The notes: generated by a model not told the origin, from the letters alone. Positions 26,201 to 34,780 are shown, counted from the stretch's first letter. The stretch: DNA of 64,000 nucleotides from Palleniella intestinalis (GCF_013166595.1 NZ_JABKKG010000002.1:186001-250000); one strand, 5' to 3'. Program-made: numbers and translations.

Positions 26201-26364
26201 GACGACATCCAGACGAATCCCCTTTGGTCTTGGCAGATGCCTGTGACCTTATTGTGGCGGAAACCGTCAGAATCACCGAAAGTATGGATAGAGACACTTT
26301 CATTTTCAGCATGTATGATTGTGTATGCCAGCATAATAAATGCAGCACAAAGCAGGCGTTTCAT
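23248..26364 (-). CDS. Transmembrane propeller/AraC sensor-regulator without kinase or receiver
   Basis: The 1038-residue protein has a signal peptide, 7-bladed-type regulator propeller repeats (for example GFVWMSSWNGLYRYDG, VWIGTKNKGLYCF, LWVGTYSQGLFLL), a Y_Y_Y domain (about 770-870), a membrane helix (about 880-905) and a C-terminal AraC helix-turn-helix pair (about 935-1035). Hybrid two-component systems of this family carry a histidine kinase and receiver between helix and AraC; here only a short stretch FINNVAPELQKAEDNI remains where FTNISHEFRTPL would stand, and the phosphoacceptor His is gone. Ligand signal must pass directly. It probably controls the adjacent pectate lyase. Confidence 0.85.
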   Translation of the reverse strand: MKRLLCAAFIMLAYTIIHAENESVSIHTFGDSDGFRHNKVTGICQDQRGFVWMSSWNGLYRYDGARFIAFCPTLCESSTNGDDRFDEARIDAFGNVWCRSYHHPYMFDVRKSTFIDIGREIKKRIGSTPEIKRIICKGNDVWLQSQDCIAIHCTAGNKQAPMIFSPTSKWRLCGGQVTSIKVDSYGHTWIISERGITITDCGSSPGKKKLFHIPGSFISMEEGPKGKHYIVAKNGTVKTVDGIKRGIPLANCTPRLRNVTLPAGRWTIQRSISHDDGEIALATSSGILICRKGKWTVIRYASGVGKTLRIKRDNHGRYWVVTDKPGIILADPAKQTARHLLPPTKGAYKNKRDSWFFHSLPNGNIVLMAQNDGLCMYDNATQQLERITRTDGKLYQPQVGRSFIDSENNLWLFNEPNDIERLSSCNQTINHRADGSATRFLYRDNRQRIWRSTDNDRLMIYDIHGKLSGYVSTNGSISRTLASFPTVYSMAETKNGFVWIGTKNKGLYCFMPKDNGGFDVRHYHSEGGKHSYLPADDIFSLATDHEGRLWVGTYSQGLFLLENPPVPYATFRKVQGFPSDFRSNNIRALLCLHNGLMAVGTSNGLITFATDPRNPSVVKAFHNRRGNNKPNSLCNNVIMSLFEDSRKRLYIVSPTSGICHTASANLLSDSIPFTTIATRNGAPSDMPLAISEDKQNRLWIAYTNSISCLQKDRKAFGNRPFPCDNENSLLSASSIVTLANDTMMTGTNNGIALWDISTRSKTAMPRIAVTELSVCGSPRNTDFDFTDTLKLSSAERDITMTISALLPSGNKYVRYASRADITSRWTIHGNNAQLSLMNLNAGWHRLQIKSTDNTGAWTDNVRTLHIHVQPTFWETPWATLMYILLLALVIGTAAGVWAYIYHLRVKLRTRMENIKMRVDFINNVAPELQKAEDNILECVRLYVNSRIDDEKLSVPEIAGHVGMSVAAFRARFKQLTGVSPVDYLRHYRIECAKNLLLTTNMTVSEVAYRCGFSDPKYFSRVFKAVEGVSPSAFKDNTH

Positions 26365-26402
26365 GGAATGGCTGTTAGGTGGAGGCTGTTAGGTGCAAAG
26401 GG

Positions 26403-26449
26403 AAATGGGTTCCGCAAGCAAGCGTTTGTGCAGCTTACGGAACCCATTT
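26403..26449 (-). terminator. Terminator after fucO
   Basis: Perfect 12-bp arms AAATGGGTTCCG and CGGAACCCATTT enclose a loop with a minor inner stem. It lies about 27 bases past the fucO stop and before the sensor-regulator start. A T run follows on the plus strand; the minus side has only TTTCCCTTT. Confidence 0.6.
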
Positions 26450-26475
26450 TTGTCATGTTTTTATGTTTCAAAAGA

Positions 26476-27630
26476 TTACAGAACCTTCTTGTAAAGCTCG
26501 ATAATCTCAGCTTCTGTCACATCGCGTGGGTTGCCCGGAGTGCAGACATCAGTGATTGCCTGTGCTGCAAGTGCAGGAATGTCTTCCTCCTTGATTCCGA
26601 GTTCTGTGAGAGTCTGAGGAATTCCTACACGGATAGAAAGAGCCTTGACAGCGTCCACGGCAGCCTTAGCTGCCTCTTCAGGTGTCATTCCGTCTGTATT
26701 TACGCCCATTGTCTTTGCTATGATACCGAACTTCTCAATGCACTCAGGCATGTTGAACTCCATGATTGTAGGAAGGAGAAGCGCATTGGCAACACCATGA
26801 GGTATGTCGTGGAGTGAACCCATTGGGTGAGCCATGCCATGGACAAGTCCGAGACCAACATTAGAGAATGCCTGTGCTGCAATGTACTGTGCGAGTGCCA
26901 TTCCCTCACGTCCGACAGGATTTGTTGGCTCATCGACAGCAATAGGAAGGTTTTCAGCAATCATCTTGATAGCCTGAAGCTCATACATGTCGGACATTAC
27001 CCATGCTCCCTTTGTGATATAGCCTTCAATAGCGTGTGTGAGAGCGTCCATACCTGTTGCTGCTGTAAGTCCCTTTGGAAGAGAATACATCAGTTCCGGG
27101 TCAACGATAGCCACGGCAGGGATATCGTTAGGGTCTACGCATACCATTTTTGCCTGACGCTCCTCATCAATGATGACATAGTTGATTGTCACCTCCGCGC
27201 CTGTACCTGCAGTGGTAGGGAGTGCGATGATAGGCACGCTCTTCTTCTTGGTTGGAGCGCAGCCTTCGAGGCTTACGATATCTGAGAACTCCGGGTTGTT
27301 GGCAACAATGCCGATACCTTTAGCTGTGTCCATGGAAGAACCGCCACCAATAGCGATTATACAGTCCGCCCCGGAAGCCTTGAATGCCTCAACACCCTGC
27401 TTTACGTTTGTAACAGTAGGGTTAGGCTTGATTTCAGAGTAAATCTCATAAGGGAAATTCACATCATCAAGCACCTCTGTCACCTTCGCTGTTGTGCCAA
27501 CCTTGATAAGTCCTTTGTCAGAACAAACAAGGGCTTTTTTCAGTCCCATGCGGTTAAGTACTTCCGGGAGTTCCTTGCGGCATCCCGCACCGAAGTATGA
27601 AACTTCGTTAAGAATGAATCTCTGTGCCAT
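26476..27630 (-). CDS. fucO: Iron-containing alcohol dehydrogenase, lactaldehyde reductase
   Basis: The 384-residue protein is a full-length group III dehydrogenase. Visible are GGGSSMDTAKG (NAD-binding), PTTAGTGAEVT, and metal-binding histidines in DALTHAIEGY and HGMAHPMGSLHDIPHG. The closest match I recall is FucO, which reduces L-lactaldehyde to 1,2-propanediol with NADH at the end of fucose and rhamnose breakdown; other short-chain diol or alcohol roles cannot be excluded. It follows the AI-2E permease gene by 24 bases on the same strand. Confidence 0.85.
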   Translation of the reverse strand: MAQRFILNEVSYFGAGCRKELPEVLNRMGLKKALVCSDKGLIKVGTTAKVTEVLDDVNFPYEIYSEIKPNPTVTNVKQGVEAFKASGADCIIAIGGGSSMDTAKGIGIVANNPEFSDIVSLEGCAPTKKKSVPIIALPTTAGTGAEVTINYVIIDEERQAKMVCVDPNDIPAVAIVDPELMYSLPKGLTAATGMDALTHAIEGYITKGAWVMSDMYELQAIKMIAENLPIAVDEPTNPVGREGMALAQYIAAQAFSNVGLGLVHGMAHPMGSLHDIPHGVANALLLPTIMEFNMPECIEKFGIIAKTMGVNTDGMTPEEAAKAAVDAVKALSIRVGIPQTLTELGIKEEDIPALAAQAITDVCTPGNPRDVTEAEIIELYKKVL

Positions 27631-27654
27631 AAATGTTTTTTGTTAGTTTGATTT

Positions 27655-28800
27655 TTATTTAATGTTTGAGTTTTTGTCGAGGTTGTCGGTACTGTCAATA
27701 TTGTCAATACAGTCGGTACTGTCTATTTGCATATTATTGTCACCTGACACATACCGTTTCCAGTATGTCAGGATTATCGTTGTCAACGGCAAAGCTATTA
27801 TAAGCCCTATGAATCCAAGCAGAGAGCCCCATACTGACAATGACAGAAGCAGTATGGCAGGGTTCATTCCCATAGCCTTGCCCATTACCCTTGGAGTGAC
27901 AATCATGTCTATTATTATCTGCACTATTGCGAATATTGCAACGGCAGAAGCGAAAATCACCCAAAAGTTCTGTCCTGTGTCAGCAGCCTTCATCAGGGCA
28001 AGGAATGCTGTCGGGATAAGCGCAAAGGTGTGCAGATATGGCACAAGGTCAAGTATGCCTATAAGGATGCCGAGACCTATGGCCATAGGAAATCCGATGA
28101 TAGTGAATCCGATGCAGAAAAGTATGCCCATTATCAGTGCCACAAGCGATTGTCCACGTACATAGCTGTTCATCGCTACAGAGACATCGCGTATGAGCGA
28201 CCGTACAAAAGGACGGTTGTTTGCAGGAAACATATTTACGCATGCGTCCGTAAGTTTCTCATAATCAAGAAGTATGAAAAACATATAGAGCAATGTTATA
28301 CATGAGCCCACGAAACTCTTTATGAATGTGAATGTCTCTGTCACGACATCGATCACCCCCGGAGCAGTGTGCTTTACAATATCACTGAAATTCTTAGAGA
28401 GGAAGAACTTGTCAATCTCTGCACGGTAAGTCACGAACAGTTCATTCAATGCCTCAGGAATACTGTCAATATGTGCGCGCTGGTGAATGTAGCTTGTAGC
28501 TATCTCTCCAAGCCTCTGAAACTGTTCAATCATTGGAGGAATGATGGCAAGAGTCACTCCTGTCAGTACCACGGCAACGATAATGACCGTTATGATTATT
28601 GCCAATGCGCGGATGCGGATACGCATGACGCGCTCCACAAAGGTGACAATGGGAAACAGCAGATATGCCAATCCCCATGCCACGAAGAACGGGAGCAGCA
28701 CACTGCTGAGATAGTTGACAATAAGGAACACTGCCACAACAGCAATAGCTGTGATCACCCAGCGGATAAAGCGGTCAAATGTTATTTCGCTTTGAATCAT
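27655..28800 (-). CDS. AI-2E family transporter (PerM/YdiK-like)
   Basis: The 381-residue protein has about seven membrane segments, two near the N-terminus, then a soluble stretch (about 85-150) and a C-terminal bundle, the layout of the AI-2E exporter family. Motifs VPYLHTFALIP and PRVMGKAMGMNP match the conserved family signature (Dxxxxx-VTPRVMG type). Substrates in this family vary and include sodium-proton exchange, so the AI-2E name is not proof. The C-terminal tail is rich in Asp, Ile and Asn. Confidence 0.8.
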   Translation of the reverse strand: MIQSEITFDRFIRWVITAIAVVAVFLIVNYLSSVLLPFFVAWGLAYLLFPIVTFVERVMRIRIRALAIIITVIIVAVVLTGVTLAIIPPMIEQFQRLGEIATSYIHQRAHIDSIPEALNELFVTYRAEIDKFFLSKNFSDIVKHTAPGVIDVVTETFTFIKSFVGSCITLLYMFFILLDYEKLTDACVNMFPANNRPFVRSLIRDVSVAMNSYVRGQSLVALIMGILFCIGFTIIGFPMAIGLGILIGILDLVPYLHTFALIPTAFLALMKAADTGQNFWVIFASAVAIFAIVQIIIDMIVTPRVMGKAMGMNPAILLLSLSVWGSLLGFIGLIIALPLTTIILTYWKRYVSGDNNMQIDSTDCIDNIDSTDNLDKNSNIK

Positions 28801-28919
28801 TTTGTGTCGGATGTTTCTGAGGTTTTATGTTAATCAGCAACTATTGCAAATAACTTCCAACAGTTACTTAATCGCGTATTCTCACGGCATTAGTGGCAAT
28901 GTCATATACATCACTTGTG

Positions 28920-29765
28920 CTATTTCACTTGTATGACAAGGTATTTGCTTGTCGACCAGAAAAGCTCCGGATTGGTTATGCGCAGGACATATTGCTTTGA
29001 CGCATCCGGCTGCAGTGTGTATGATGTTGACGGATGTGAGGTAAGGAGCTTAGCAGACTTTGAGTAAAGCTTGATTTCTTTGTCCACACGCACATCTATT
29101 TTCGTGAAATAGTTCTTGTTGAAATTAGCGCGAAGCACCTTGCCTTTCTCAAGTATACGGTTCTCTGCAAGCTCTTTCTTTGTTCCGAACACATACCATG
29201 CAGTGTTCAGCTGCTTGTCCTGGTTGGATATGGTTGCAGACTTGGTTGCAGACTCGTTCCTCAGTTCCTCAACATCATTGTTGAGTGAGGAGACAGCCAA
29301 ATCAAGCACCTCTATCCGCAAATCCTTTGCGTGGAGCTCTGTGCGGAGAGTCTCAAGCTGCTTGTTCTTCTCCTCAAGTTGTGCTGTGAGGTTCTCGATG
29401 GTCTTCTTCAGCTGCTCGGCGGCAATGCTTCCTTCACGCGCTTGTTTCTGGAGTTTTGCAATCAGTTCGCGGTTGTGCTGCATCTGCTGCGCAATGAACT
29501 CTATGTCAGAACGTATCTGCTCCTTGCGGCTCGTAGCTTCGCCGTCCTTTATGACAGTCACACGGTCTTCAGCGATGCTTATCTGGCGGAATCCCTCCTG
29601 TATCTCATTCAGGGTTCCAAGCATATCGTTTATTTCATTGTTTTTCTGTTCTATTACACGCTGCAGGGAGTCTCTTGACTCAGTGTTGTCAGACTGTTGC
29701 TTCTGTGTGTTCTCGCATGCTGTAAAGCACATAAGGCAGAATGCCAAGTATATAATTTTCTTCAT
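28920..29765 (-). CDS. Coiled-coil lipoprotein, Cbp1-like
   Basis: The 281-residue product has a lipobox FTAC (Cys 17), a long coiled coil (about residues 28-185, with repeated Glu/Lys/Leu heptads), and a C-terminal beta domain (TAWYVFGTKKEL ... NPELFWSTSKYLVIQ). I recall this YVFGTKKEL pattern in the family named after the B. fragilis collagen-binding protein Cbp1; adhesion is known for that member only. It follows rsmI by 17 bases on the same strand. Confidence 0.7.
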   Translation of the reverse strand: MKKIIYLAFCLMCFTACENTQKQQSDNTESRDSLQRVIEQKNNEINDMLGTLNEIQEGFRQISIAEDRVTVIKDGEATSRKEQIRSDIEFIAQQMQHNRELIAKLQKQAREGSIAAEQLKKTIENLTAQLEEKNKQLETLRTELHAKDLRIEVLDLAVSSLNNDVEELRNESATKSATISNQDKQLNTAWYVFGTKKELAENRILEKGKVLRANFNKNYFTKIDVRVDKEIKLYSKSAKLLTSHPSTSYTLQPDASKQYVLRITNPELFWSTSKYLVIQVK

Positions 29766-29782
29766 AGCTGTATTTGTTTTTA

Positions 29783-30511
29783 TTAGTCGTTGGTAGTCTC
29801 TGTGTTTTTATGCCTGTCCTTGTTATGTTTTGACTTTACAGGCTCTGCGCCTGCCAAGATTATCACGATCTCACCTTTTGGAGGTGTTGCTGTGAAATGT
29901 GCGATGACTTCCGCCAAAGAGCCGCGCACGGACTCTTCATGAATCTTGCTTATCTCGCGGCAGACACTCACCTGACGGTTCTCGCCGTAGAATTCTGCAA
30001 ACTGCTGCAATGTCTTCAGCAGGCGGTAAGGCGATTCGTAGAAGATCATTGTGCGCTCTTCCCTACTGAGCTGCTCAAGCCTTGTCTGCCTTCCTTTTTT
30101 CTGAGGCAGGAACCCTTCGAAGCAGAACTTGTCACACGGCAGTCCCGAACTGACCAATGCCGGCACGAAAGCTGTCGCCCCCGGCAGCGTCTGCACCTCT
30201 ATCCCTGCTGCGACAGCCTCACGGACGAGGAAGAATCCCGGGTCGGAGATTCCCGGAGTGCCTGCATCTGTGACAAGGCATATTGTCTGCCCGGCCTTCA
30301 GGCGTTCCACAATGGAGGCTGATGTGCCATGCTCATTGAACTTATGGTGTGCAAGAAGAGGCTTGTGTATGTCATAGTGTTTCAGGAGAATACCCGATGT
30401 ACGGGTGTCCTCGGCAAGGATCACATCAGCCTCTTTCAGCAAACGCACTGCGCGGAATGTCATATCCTCCAAATTTCCCACTGGTGTGGGGACAAGATAA
30501 AGTGTTCCCAT
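29783..30511 (-). CDS. rsmI: 16S rRNA (cytidine-1402-2'-O)-methyltransferase
   Basis: The 242-residue protein has MGTLYLVPTPVGNLEDMT at the start, AEDTRTSGILLKHY and GTPGISDPGFFLVR, all signatures of RsmI, which methylates the ribose of C1402 in the ribosomal decoding centre. I start it at 30511 rather than 30523 because the family begins MGTLYLVPTPIGN. A Lys/Asn-rich tail follows the conserved core. Confidence 0.93.
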   Translation of the reverse strand: MGTLYLVPTPVGNLEDMTFRAVRLLKEADVILAEDTRTSGILLKHYDIHKPLLAHHKFNEHGTSASIVERLKAGQTICLVTDAGTPGISDPGFFLVREAVAAGIEVQTLPGATAFVPALVSSGLPCDKFCFEGFLPQKKGRQTRLEQLSREERTMIFYESPYRLLKTLQQFAEFYGENRQVSVCREISKIHEESVRGSLAEVIAHFTATPPKGEIVIILAGAEPVKSKHNKDRHKNTETTND

Positions 30512-30568
30512 AACTGTGTACAAAAATACTCCTAAATTCCGATATAAGCAATAAAAAGTGTATATTTC

Positions 30569-30599
30569 TTTGGAATTTTAAATTTTCTTTGTAATTTTG
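30569..30599 (+). promoter_or_regulatory. Promoter upstream of tdk
   Basis: A -33 TTTG at 30569-30572 and a -7 TAATTTTG at 30592-30599 are 19 bases apart. This leaves a ~100-base 5' untranslated region, in which a TTGCTGCCATGGCAGCCAAG palindromic stretch (30622-30641) could fold. Confidence 0.7.
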
Positions 30600-30702
30600 C
30601 GTTGAATTTCATCCTACACTTTTGCTGCCATGGCAGCCAAGGACAAAGTGCCAACAGCTTGCATGGCTTAATACACATAATTATTATATAACAAACAGGT
30701 CA

Positions 30703-31290
30703 ATGACTAATAACATACAAGGTGAGCTGCGCCGTCATGGGCGCATAGAGATCGTTTGCGGTTCAATGTTTTCCGGAAAGACAGAGGAGCTCATACGCCG
30801 CATGAAGCGTGCGAAATTTGCAAAACAGAAAGTGGAAATATTCAAACCGGCGATAGACACCCGCTATAGTGAAGCTGACGTTGTCAGCCACGACAATACC
30901 ACCATCACTTCCACTCCGGTTGAGTCATCAGGGTCTATACTGCTGCTTACGAGTGACATTGATGTTGTGGGCATTGACGAGGCGCAGTTCTTTGATGACG
31001 GTCTTATTGATGTTTGCAACGAGCTTGCCAACAGAGGAGTGCGGGTCATCTGTGCCGGTCTTGACATGGATTTCAAGGGAGTTCCCTTCGGACCCATGCC
31101 GGGGCTTATGGCTGTTGCTGACGATGTGACGAAGGTGCATGCCATCTGCGTGCACTGCGGCTCACTCGCCTATGTAAGCCACCGCATAGTGGAGGGAGAC
31201 AAACGCGTGCTCCTTGGTGAGACAGGTGAGTATGAGCCACTGTGCAGGAAATGCTACGAGAAAGCAAAGCAACGTATGGCAGGAAAATGA
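30703..31290 (+). CDS. tdk: Thymidine kinase
   Basis: The 195-residue type II thymidine kinase phosphorylates thymidine with ATP for salvage. Motifs: P-loop [11 protein letters not shown] (near residue 20), the DEAQFF Walker B-like motif, the GLDMDFKG lasso base, and a zinc site CVHCG ... CRKCYE. I start at ATG 30703 ([13 protein letters not shown]), which gives the usual length; an upstream in-frame ATG at 30650 lies in the leader. It is monocistronic, with a terminator at 31422. Confidence 0.95.
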   Translation: MTNNIQGELRRHGRIEIVCGSMFSGKTEELIRRMKRAKFAKQKVEIFKPAIDTRYSEADVVSHDNTTITSTPVESSGSILLLTSDIDVVGIDEAQFFDDGLIDVCNELANRGVRVICAGLDMDFKGVPFGPMPGLMAVADDVTKVHAICVHCGSLAYVSHRIVEGDKRVLLGETGEYEPLCRKCYEKAKQRMAGK

Positions 31291-31421
31291 TTTGGTGACA
31301 TTTTCTCTTTGTCATGCTGCTTGAAAGAGCACAAACGCCGGGAGTGACACACTTATCACACCGCCCCACTCCACCACATGATATAACACACTGAAATTCA
31401 GAACAGTACACATTACAAAAC

Positions 31422-31458
31422 AAAAGGTAACGATTCGCTGTGTGAATCGTTACCTTTT
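31422..31458 (+). terminator. Hairpin between tdk and asnA
   Basis: Perfect 15-bp arms AAAAGGTAACGATTC and GAATCGTTACCTTTT with a 7-base loop form a strong hairpin between two convergent genes; it ends in T on both strands. It is built from the first two units of the 22-bp repeat described in the next entry. Confidence 0.8.
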
Positions 31459-31511
31459 AATGTGTCAAGTGTTACCTTTCATCAGCCAAAAGGTCACACT
31501 TTGGTTTGTTG
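31424..31511. repeat. 22-bp tandem repeat, locus 1 (4 units)
   Basis: Four 22-base units begin at 31424, 31446, 31468 and 31490; they share a GTTACCTTT or GGTAAC core in nearly the same position and an AA at unit ends. The same unit occurs at 57928-58037. Confidence 0.65.
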
Positions 31512-31547
31512 ATATATATAATGCCCTCTTTGGTTCAATATTTCGGG

Positions 31548-32585
31548 CTAAATGAGAGGCATTCCTGCCTCTGTGCATTCGCGACGCATTTCATCGGGCC
31601 ATATTGACGCCTGTATCTCACCTATGTGCGCCTTATGGAGCATCAGCATACAGAGACGGCTCTGCCCTATTCCCCCTCCGACACTAAGCGGCAGTTTGCC
31701 CTCAAGCAGAAGATTATGGAAATACAGCCCTTGCCTGTCTTCCTTTCCCTCCGCCTCCAGTTGGCGCAACAGTGCTGTCTTGTCCACGCGGATGCCCATT
31801 GACGACAGTTCGACAGCATGCTCAAGGAGCGGATACCAAATAAGTATGTCACCGTTCAAGCCTATTGTGCCATTTTCAGCCACAGTCGACCAGTCGTCGT
31901 AATCAGGAGCACGGCCATCATGCTTCTCGCCGTTGGAAAGTTTTCCGCCGATTCCTATGATGAACACTGCGCCATATTCCTTTGTCACCTTGTCTTCACG
32001 CTCTTTGGGTGAAAGCTCCGGATACATACGCAAAAGCTCTTCAGCATGGACGAAGTGGATTTTCTCCGGAAGGAAAGGCTCAAGTTGCGGGTACCACTCG
32101 CAGGCAAGATACTCGGTGCGACGTATTGCACCGTAGATGCGCTCCACAATCTCGCGAAGGTACGCCTGTGTGCGTTGCCCCTCATTGATGACCGCCTCCC
32201 AGTCCCATTGGTCGACATAGAGCGAATGCAGGTTGTCCAGTTCTTCGTCAGCGCGTATCGCGTTCATGTCTGTATATATTCCGTACCCGGGGGCGATATT
32301 GTCCTCCGCAAGTTTCATGCGCTTCCACTTGGCAAGGGAATGCACAACCTCAGCCTTTGCATCACCAAGCTCTTTGACAGGGAATGTCACAGCACGCTCA
32401 ACGCCATTCAAATCGTCATTGATGCCCAACCCCTTTAACACAAAAAGTGGTGCAGTGACACGGCGCAGGCGCAACTCTGTGCTGAGGTTCTGCTGGAAAA
32501 ACTCCTTTATGAGTTTTATGCCCTGTTCTGTCTGTACCGTGTCCAAAAGAGCCTTGTATCCTGACGGCTTAATCAATTTACTCAT
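31548..32585 (-). CDS. asnA: Aspartate-ammonia ligase (asparagine synthetase A)
   Basis: The 345-residue protein resembles class II tRNA-synthetase-like AsnA, which makes asparagine from aspartate, ammonia and ATP. Motifs: ETQ-like N-terminal segment, DLNGVERAVTF, YTDMNAIR, HSLYVDQWDWE, and the C-terminal GGGIGQSRLCMLML, a class II motif 3. Length is as expected (about 330-345). It is monocistronic with its own promoter. Confidence 0.95.
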   Translation of the reverse strand: MSKLIKPSGYKALLDTVQTEQGIKLIKEFFQQNLSTELRLRRVTAPLFVLKGLGINDDLNGVERAVTFPVKELGDAKAEVVHSLAKWKRMKLAEDNIAPGYGIYTDMNAIRADEELDNLHSLYVDQWDWEAVINEGQRTQAYLREIVERIYGAIRRTEYLACEWYPQLEPFLPEKIHFVHAEELLRMYPELSPKEREDKVTKEYGAVFIIGIGGKLSNGEKHDGRAPDYDDWSTVAENGTIGLNGDILIWYPLLEHAVELSSMGIRVDKTALLRQLEAEGKEDRQGLYFHNLLLEGKLPLSVGGGIGQSRLCMLMLHKAHIGEIQASIWPDEMRRECTEAGMPLI

Positions 32586-32621
32586 TACCTATTATGTTTT
32601 GAATGCTTTGTTCTTTTGGTG

Positions 32622-32652
32622 CAAAGTTATAAATAATATTTTATATTTGCAA
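32622..32652 (-). promoter_or_regulatory. asnA promoter
   Basis: On the minus strand the -7 box is TAACTTTG (32622-32629), with TTGC at 32649-32652, 19 bases upstream, as the -33 box. Confidence 0.65.
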
Positions 32653-32820
32653 CTTTTTGTCAATAAAATTTATCATTCTGCATCATATTTACAAAAATCA
32701 TCCAATTTTGGCTTTCATTTTGCATATAGTAAAAAGAGGTTAATAAACTATAAAATAGCATTCTCCAAGATGATAAAAACACAGAATTTCAAGAAAAAGC
32801 ACTAATTTTGCAATGATGAT

Positions 32821-32894
32821 GGCCTGGTAGCTTAGTTGAATAGAGCGCAGGATTCCGGTTCCTGAGGTCCTGGGTTTGAGTCCCAGCCGGGTCA
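32821..32894 (+). tRNA. tRNA-Arg (CCG)
   Basis: The 74-nt cloverleaf has anticodon stem CAGGA/TCCTG with loop TTCCGGT (anticodon CCG) and T arm GGGTTTGAGTCCC. The acceptor stem GGCCTGG/CCGGGTC has two G-U pairs. CCA is not encoded. The 32895-33120 stretch after it holds no gene that I can support. Confidence 0.9.
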
Positions 32895-33121
32895 CTCCTT
32901 TATATAAGTAATTATTGCAAATTACTTCATATTTAAGTATTCTTTGTATTAAACCTTTTTCTTTTTGTCGCTTAGTGCACTCGCTTCGCTAATGCTTTGC
33001 GCACTAATCGCCTAAAAAATGATGTCGTTTTAGTATAAATTAATTTTCAGCAGTTACTTATTATGTCTGACTTTCATGCGAGGTCAAATTGTATAATGTC
33101 ACGAATTATTTGGTGGCAAAA

Positions 33122-33153
33122 TTTGGAAAATCAAAAAAAATATGCTACTTTTG
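33122..33153 (+). promoter_or_regulatory. Promoter of the HAD phosphatase gene
   Basis: TTTG at 33122-33125 and TACTTTTG at 33146-33153 are 20 bases apart. The start of transcription should fall within a few bases of the ATG at 33165, so the messenger would be leaderless or nearly so. This also decides the start codon: an upstream ATG at 33063 precedes the promoter. Confidence 0.75.
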
Positions 33154-33164
33154 CAATCCGAATT

Positions 33165-33896
33165 ATGGAAGAAGCAAAAGTAGCATATCTTATAAAACAT
33201 GGGTTTGAAGAGTTCTGCCCAAAGGTCGCACTGTTCGATATGGACGGTGTGCTTTACGATTCCATGCCTAACCATGCCAAGGCATGGCGTGAGTCTATGG
33301 CAAGTTACGGTCTTGAAATGAGTGAGGAGGAAGCCTATGCCTTTGAGGGCATGCGTGGCTTCGAGACCATCAAGATTGTAGCAGGAAAGCAATGGAACAG
33401 GGAAATTTCCGATGAGGAGTCCGTGGAGATGTACCGCGTGAAGTCCGACTGCTATTCTGCATGCCCCACAGCTCCCATGATGAGAGGCACTTATGGGCTT
33501 CAGCAGGAGATGCGCCGCCTTGGTCTGGACATTGGAGTTGTGACAGGCAGTGGGCAGATGTCACTGCTTGAGCGTGTCAAGGCTGACTACAAAGGACTTG
33601 TGAATACAGATGTTTTTGTTACAGCCCTGAACATAAAAAAGGGGAAGCCTGCCCCAGACCCTTATCTGAAAGGCATGCAACTTGCCGGAACAAAGCCGTG
33701 GGAGACTATAGTTGTCGAGAATGCACCGCTTGGAGTTCGGGCAGGCGTAGCAGCCGGAGCATTTACCATAGCGGTGAATACGGGTCCTTTGCCGGACGAA
33801 ATGCTTCTTGATGAAGGGGCTGACTTGCTTTTCCATTCCATGGATGAGTTCCGCAATGAATTGCGCAGAATACTCTCTCCGTGCAAAAACTCCTGA
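33165..33896 (+). CDS. HAD-superfamily phosphatase, beta-phosphoglucomutase-like
   Basis: The 243-residue protein has the DxDGV nucleophile motif FDMDGVLYDS, a helical cap domain (about 40-105), the TGSGQ motif II, Lys in GKPAPDPYL and the acidic motif VVENAPLGV. It belongs to the beta-phosphoglucomutase/phosphatase group of HAD enzymes. The missing second Asp of the mutase signature (E-N-A instead of E-D-S) leaves phosphatase activity more likely. Substrate unknown. deoD follows 77 bases downstream, so a nucleotide or sugar phosphate is plausible. Confidence 0.8.
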   Translation: MEEAKVAYLIKHGFEEFCPKVALFDMDGVLYDSMPNHAKAWRESMASYGLEMSEEEAYAFEGMRGFETIKIVAGKQWNREISDEESVEMYRVKSDCYSACPTAPMMRGTYGLQQEMRRLGLDIGVVTGSGQMSLLERVKADYKGLVNTDVFVTALNIKKGKPAPDPYLKGMQLAGTKPWETIVVENAPLGVRAGVAAGAFTIAVNTGPLPDEMLLDEGADLLFHSMDEFRNELRRILSPCKNS

Positions 33897-33973
33897 AAAC
33901 GATGATTCCAAACCATGGGGAATACCCATGCTCTTGGATAATAACAAATGTCTAACCTTAAAATCAAAAGATT

Positions 33974-34687
33974 ATGACACCTCACAACGGTGCCCAAATG
34001 GGCGATTTCGCCAAGACAGTGCTTATGCCTGGCGATCCACTTAGGTCAAAATTCATTGCAGAGGAATTCCTTGAGAATCCTCGGCTTGTAAATGAAGTGC
34101 GCAATATTCTCGGCTACACAGGCACATACAAAGGGATTCCTGTGTCTGTCATGGCTTCAGGCATGGGCATGCCTTCGATAGGCATCTATTCGTATGAGCT
34201 TTACCAATACTACGGCGTAGAGAACATTGTACGCATCGGTTCTGCAGGTTCTTATGTTGAAAGGTTGAATGTCCGTGACGTTGTCCTTGCCGACAGCGCT
34301 TACAGCGACTCGACTTTCGCGCTGAAGACAAGTGGCGCAACGGAGAAAACAATGTATCCGAGCAAAGAACTGAATGCCATAATCATGAACAAGGCTGACG
34401 AGCTTGGCATAAACTGCAAGAAGGCTGTGGTACATTCAAGCGACGCCTTCTACACTGCTCCAAATGTCGGCGGTTGGCAGGATATTCGCGAACAGACCGG
34501 TACGGAGTGTGTGGAGATGGAGAGTTTCGCACTCTTCCATAATGCTGACATGCTGAACAAGCGCGCTGCATGCATACTAACGATTTCCGATTCTTTCTGT
34601 ACAAATGAGGTTCTATCGGCGGAAGACCGTCAGAATTCTTTCCGTGAGATGATGCGTCTTGCATTGGAATCTGCAATAGCATTCTGA
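33974..34687 (+). CDS. deoD: Purine-nucleoside phosphorylase
   Basis: The 237-residue protein matches hexameric DeoD-type phosphorylases, which split purine (deoxy)nucleosides with phosphate. Motifs: MPGDPLRSKFIAEEFL, SGMGMPSIGIYSYEL (phosphate), RIGSAGS, and TECVEMESFALF (ribose and base; Glu and Asp of the active site, ISDSF). Length is standard. With tdk and the HAD phosphatase nearby it suggests a nucleoside salvage neighbourhood. Confidence 0.95.
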   Translation: MTPHNGAQMGDFAKTVLMPGDPLRSKFIAEEFLENPRLVNEVRNILGYTGTYKGIPVSVMASGMGMPSIGIYSYELYQYYGVENIVRIGSAGSYVERLNVRDVVLADSAYSDSTFALKTSGATEKTMYPSKELNAIIMNKADELGINCKKAVVHSSDAFYTAPNVGGWQDIREQTGTECVEMESFALFHNADMLNKRAACILTISDSFCTNEVLSAEDRQNSFREMMRLALESAIAF

Positions 34688-34780
34688 ACAAACAGTCCAT
34701 ATTTATAATTATTTTGGTGTCCGCTAAACATATACAACACATTATCATTCATCTGTTTCAGTTGTGGCAAGCCCCTATCC

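Noticed and set aside
28835..33060. Short similar strings (ATTGCAAATAACTT, CAGTTACTTA) near 28845, 32910 and 33050
   Set aside because: Too short and AT-rich to separate from chance.
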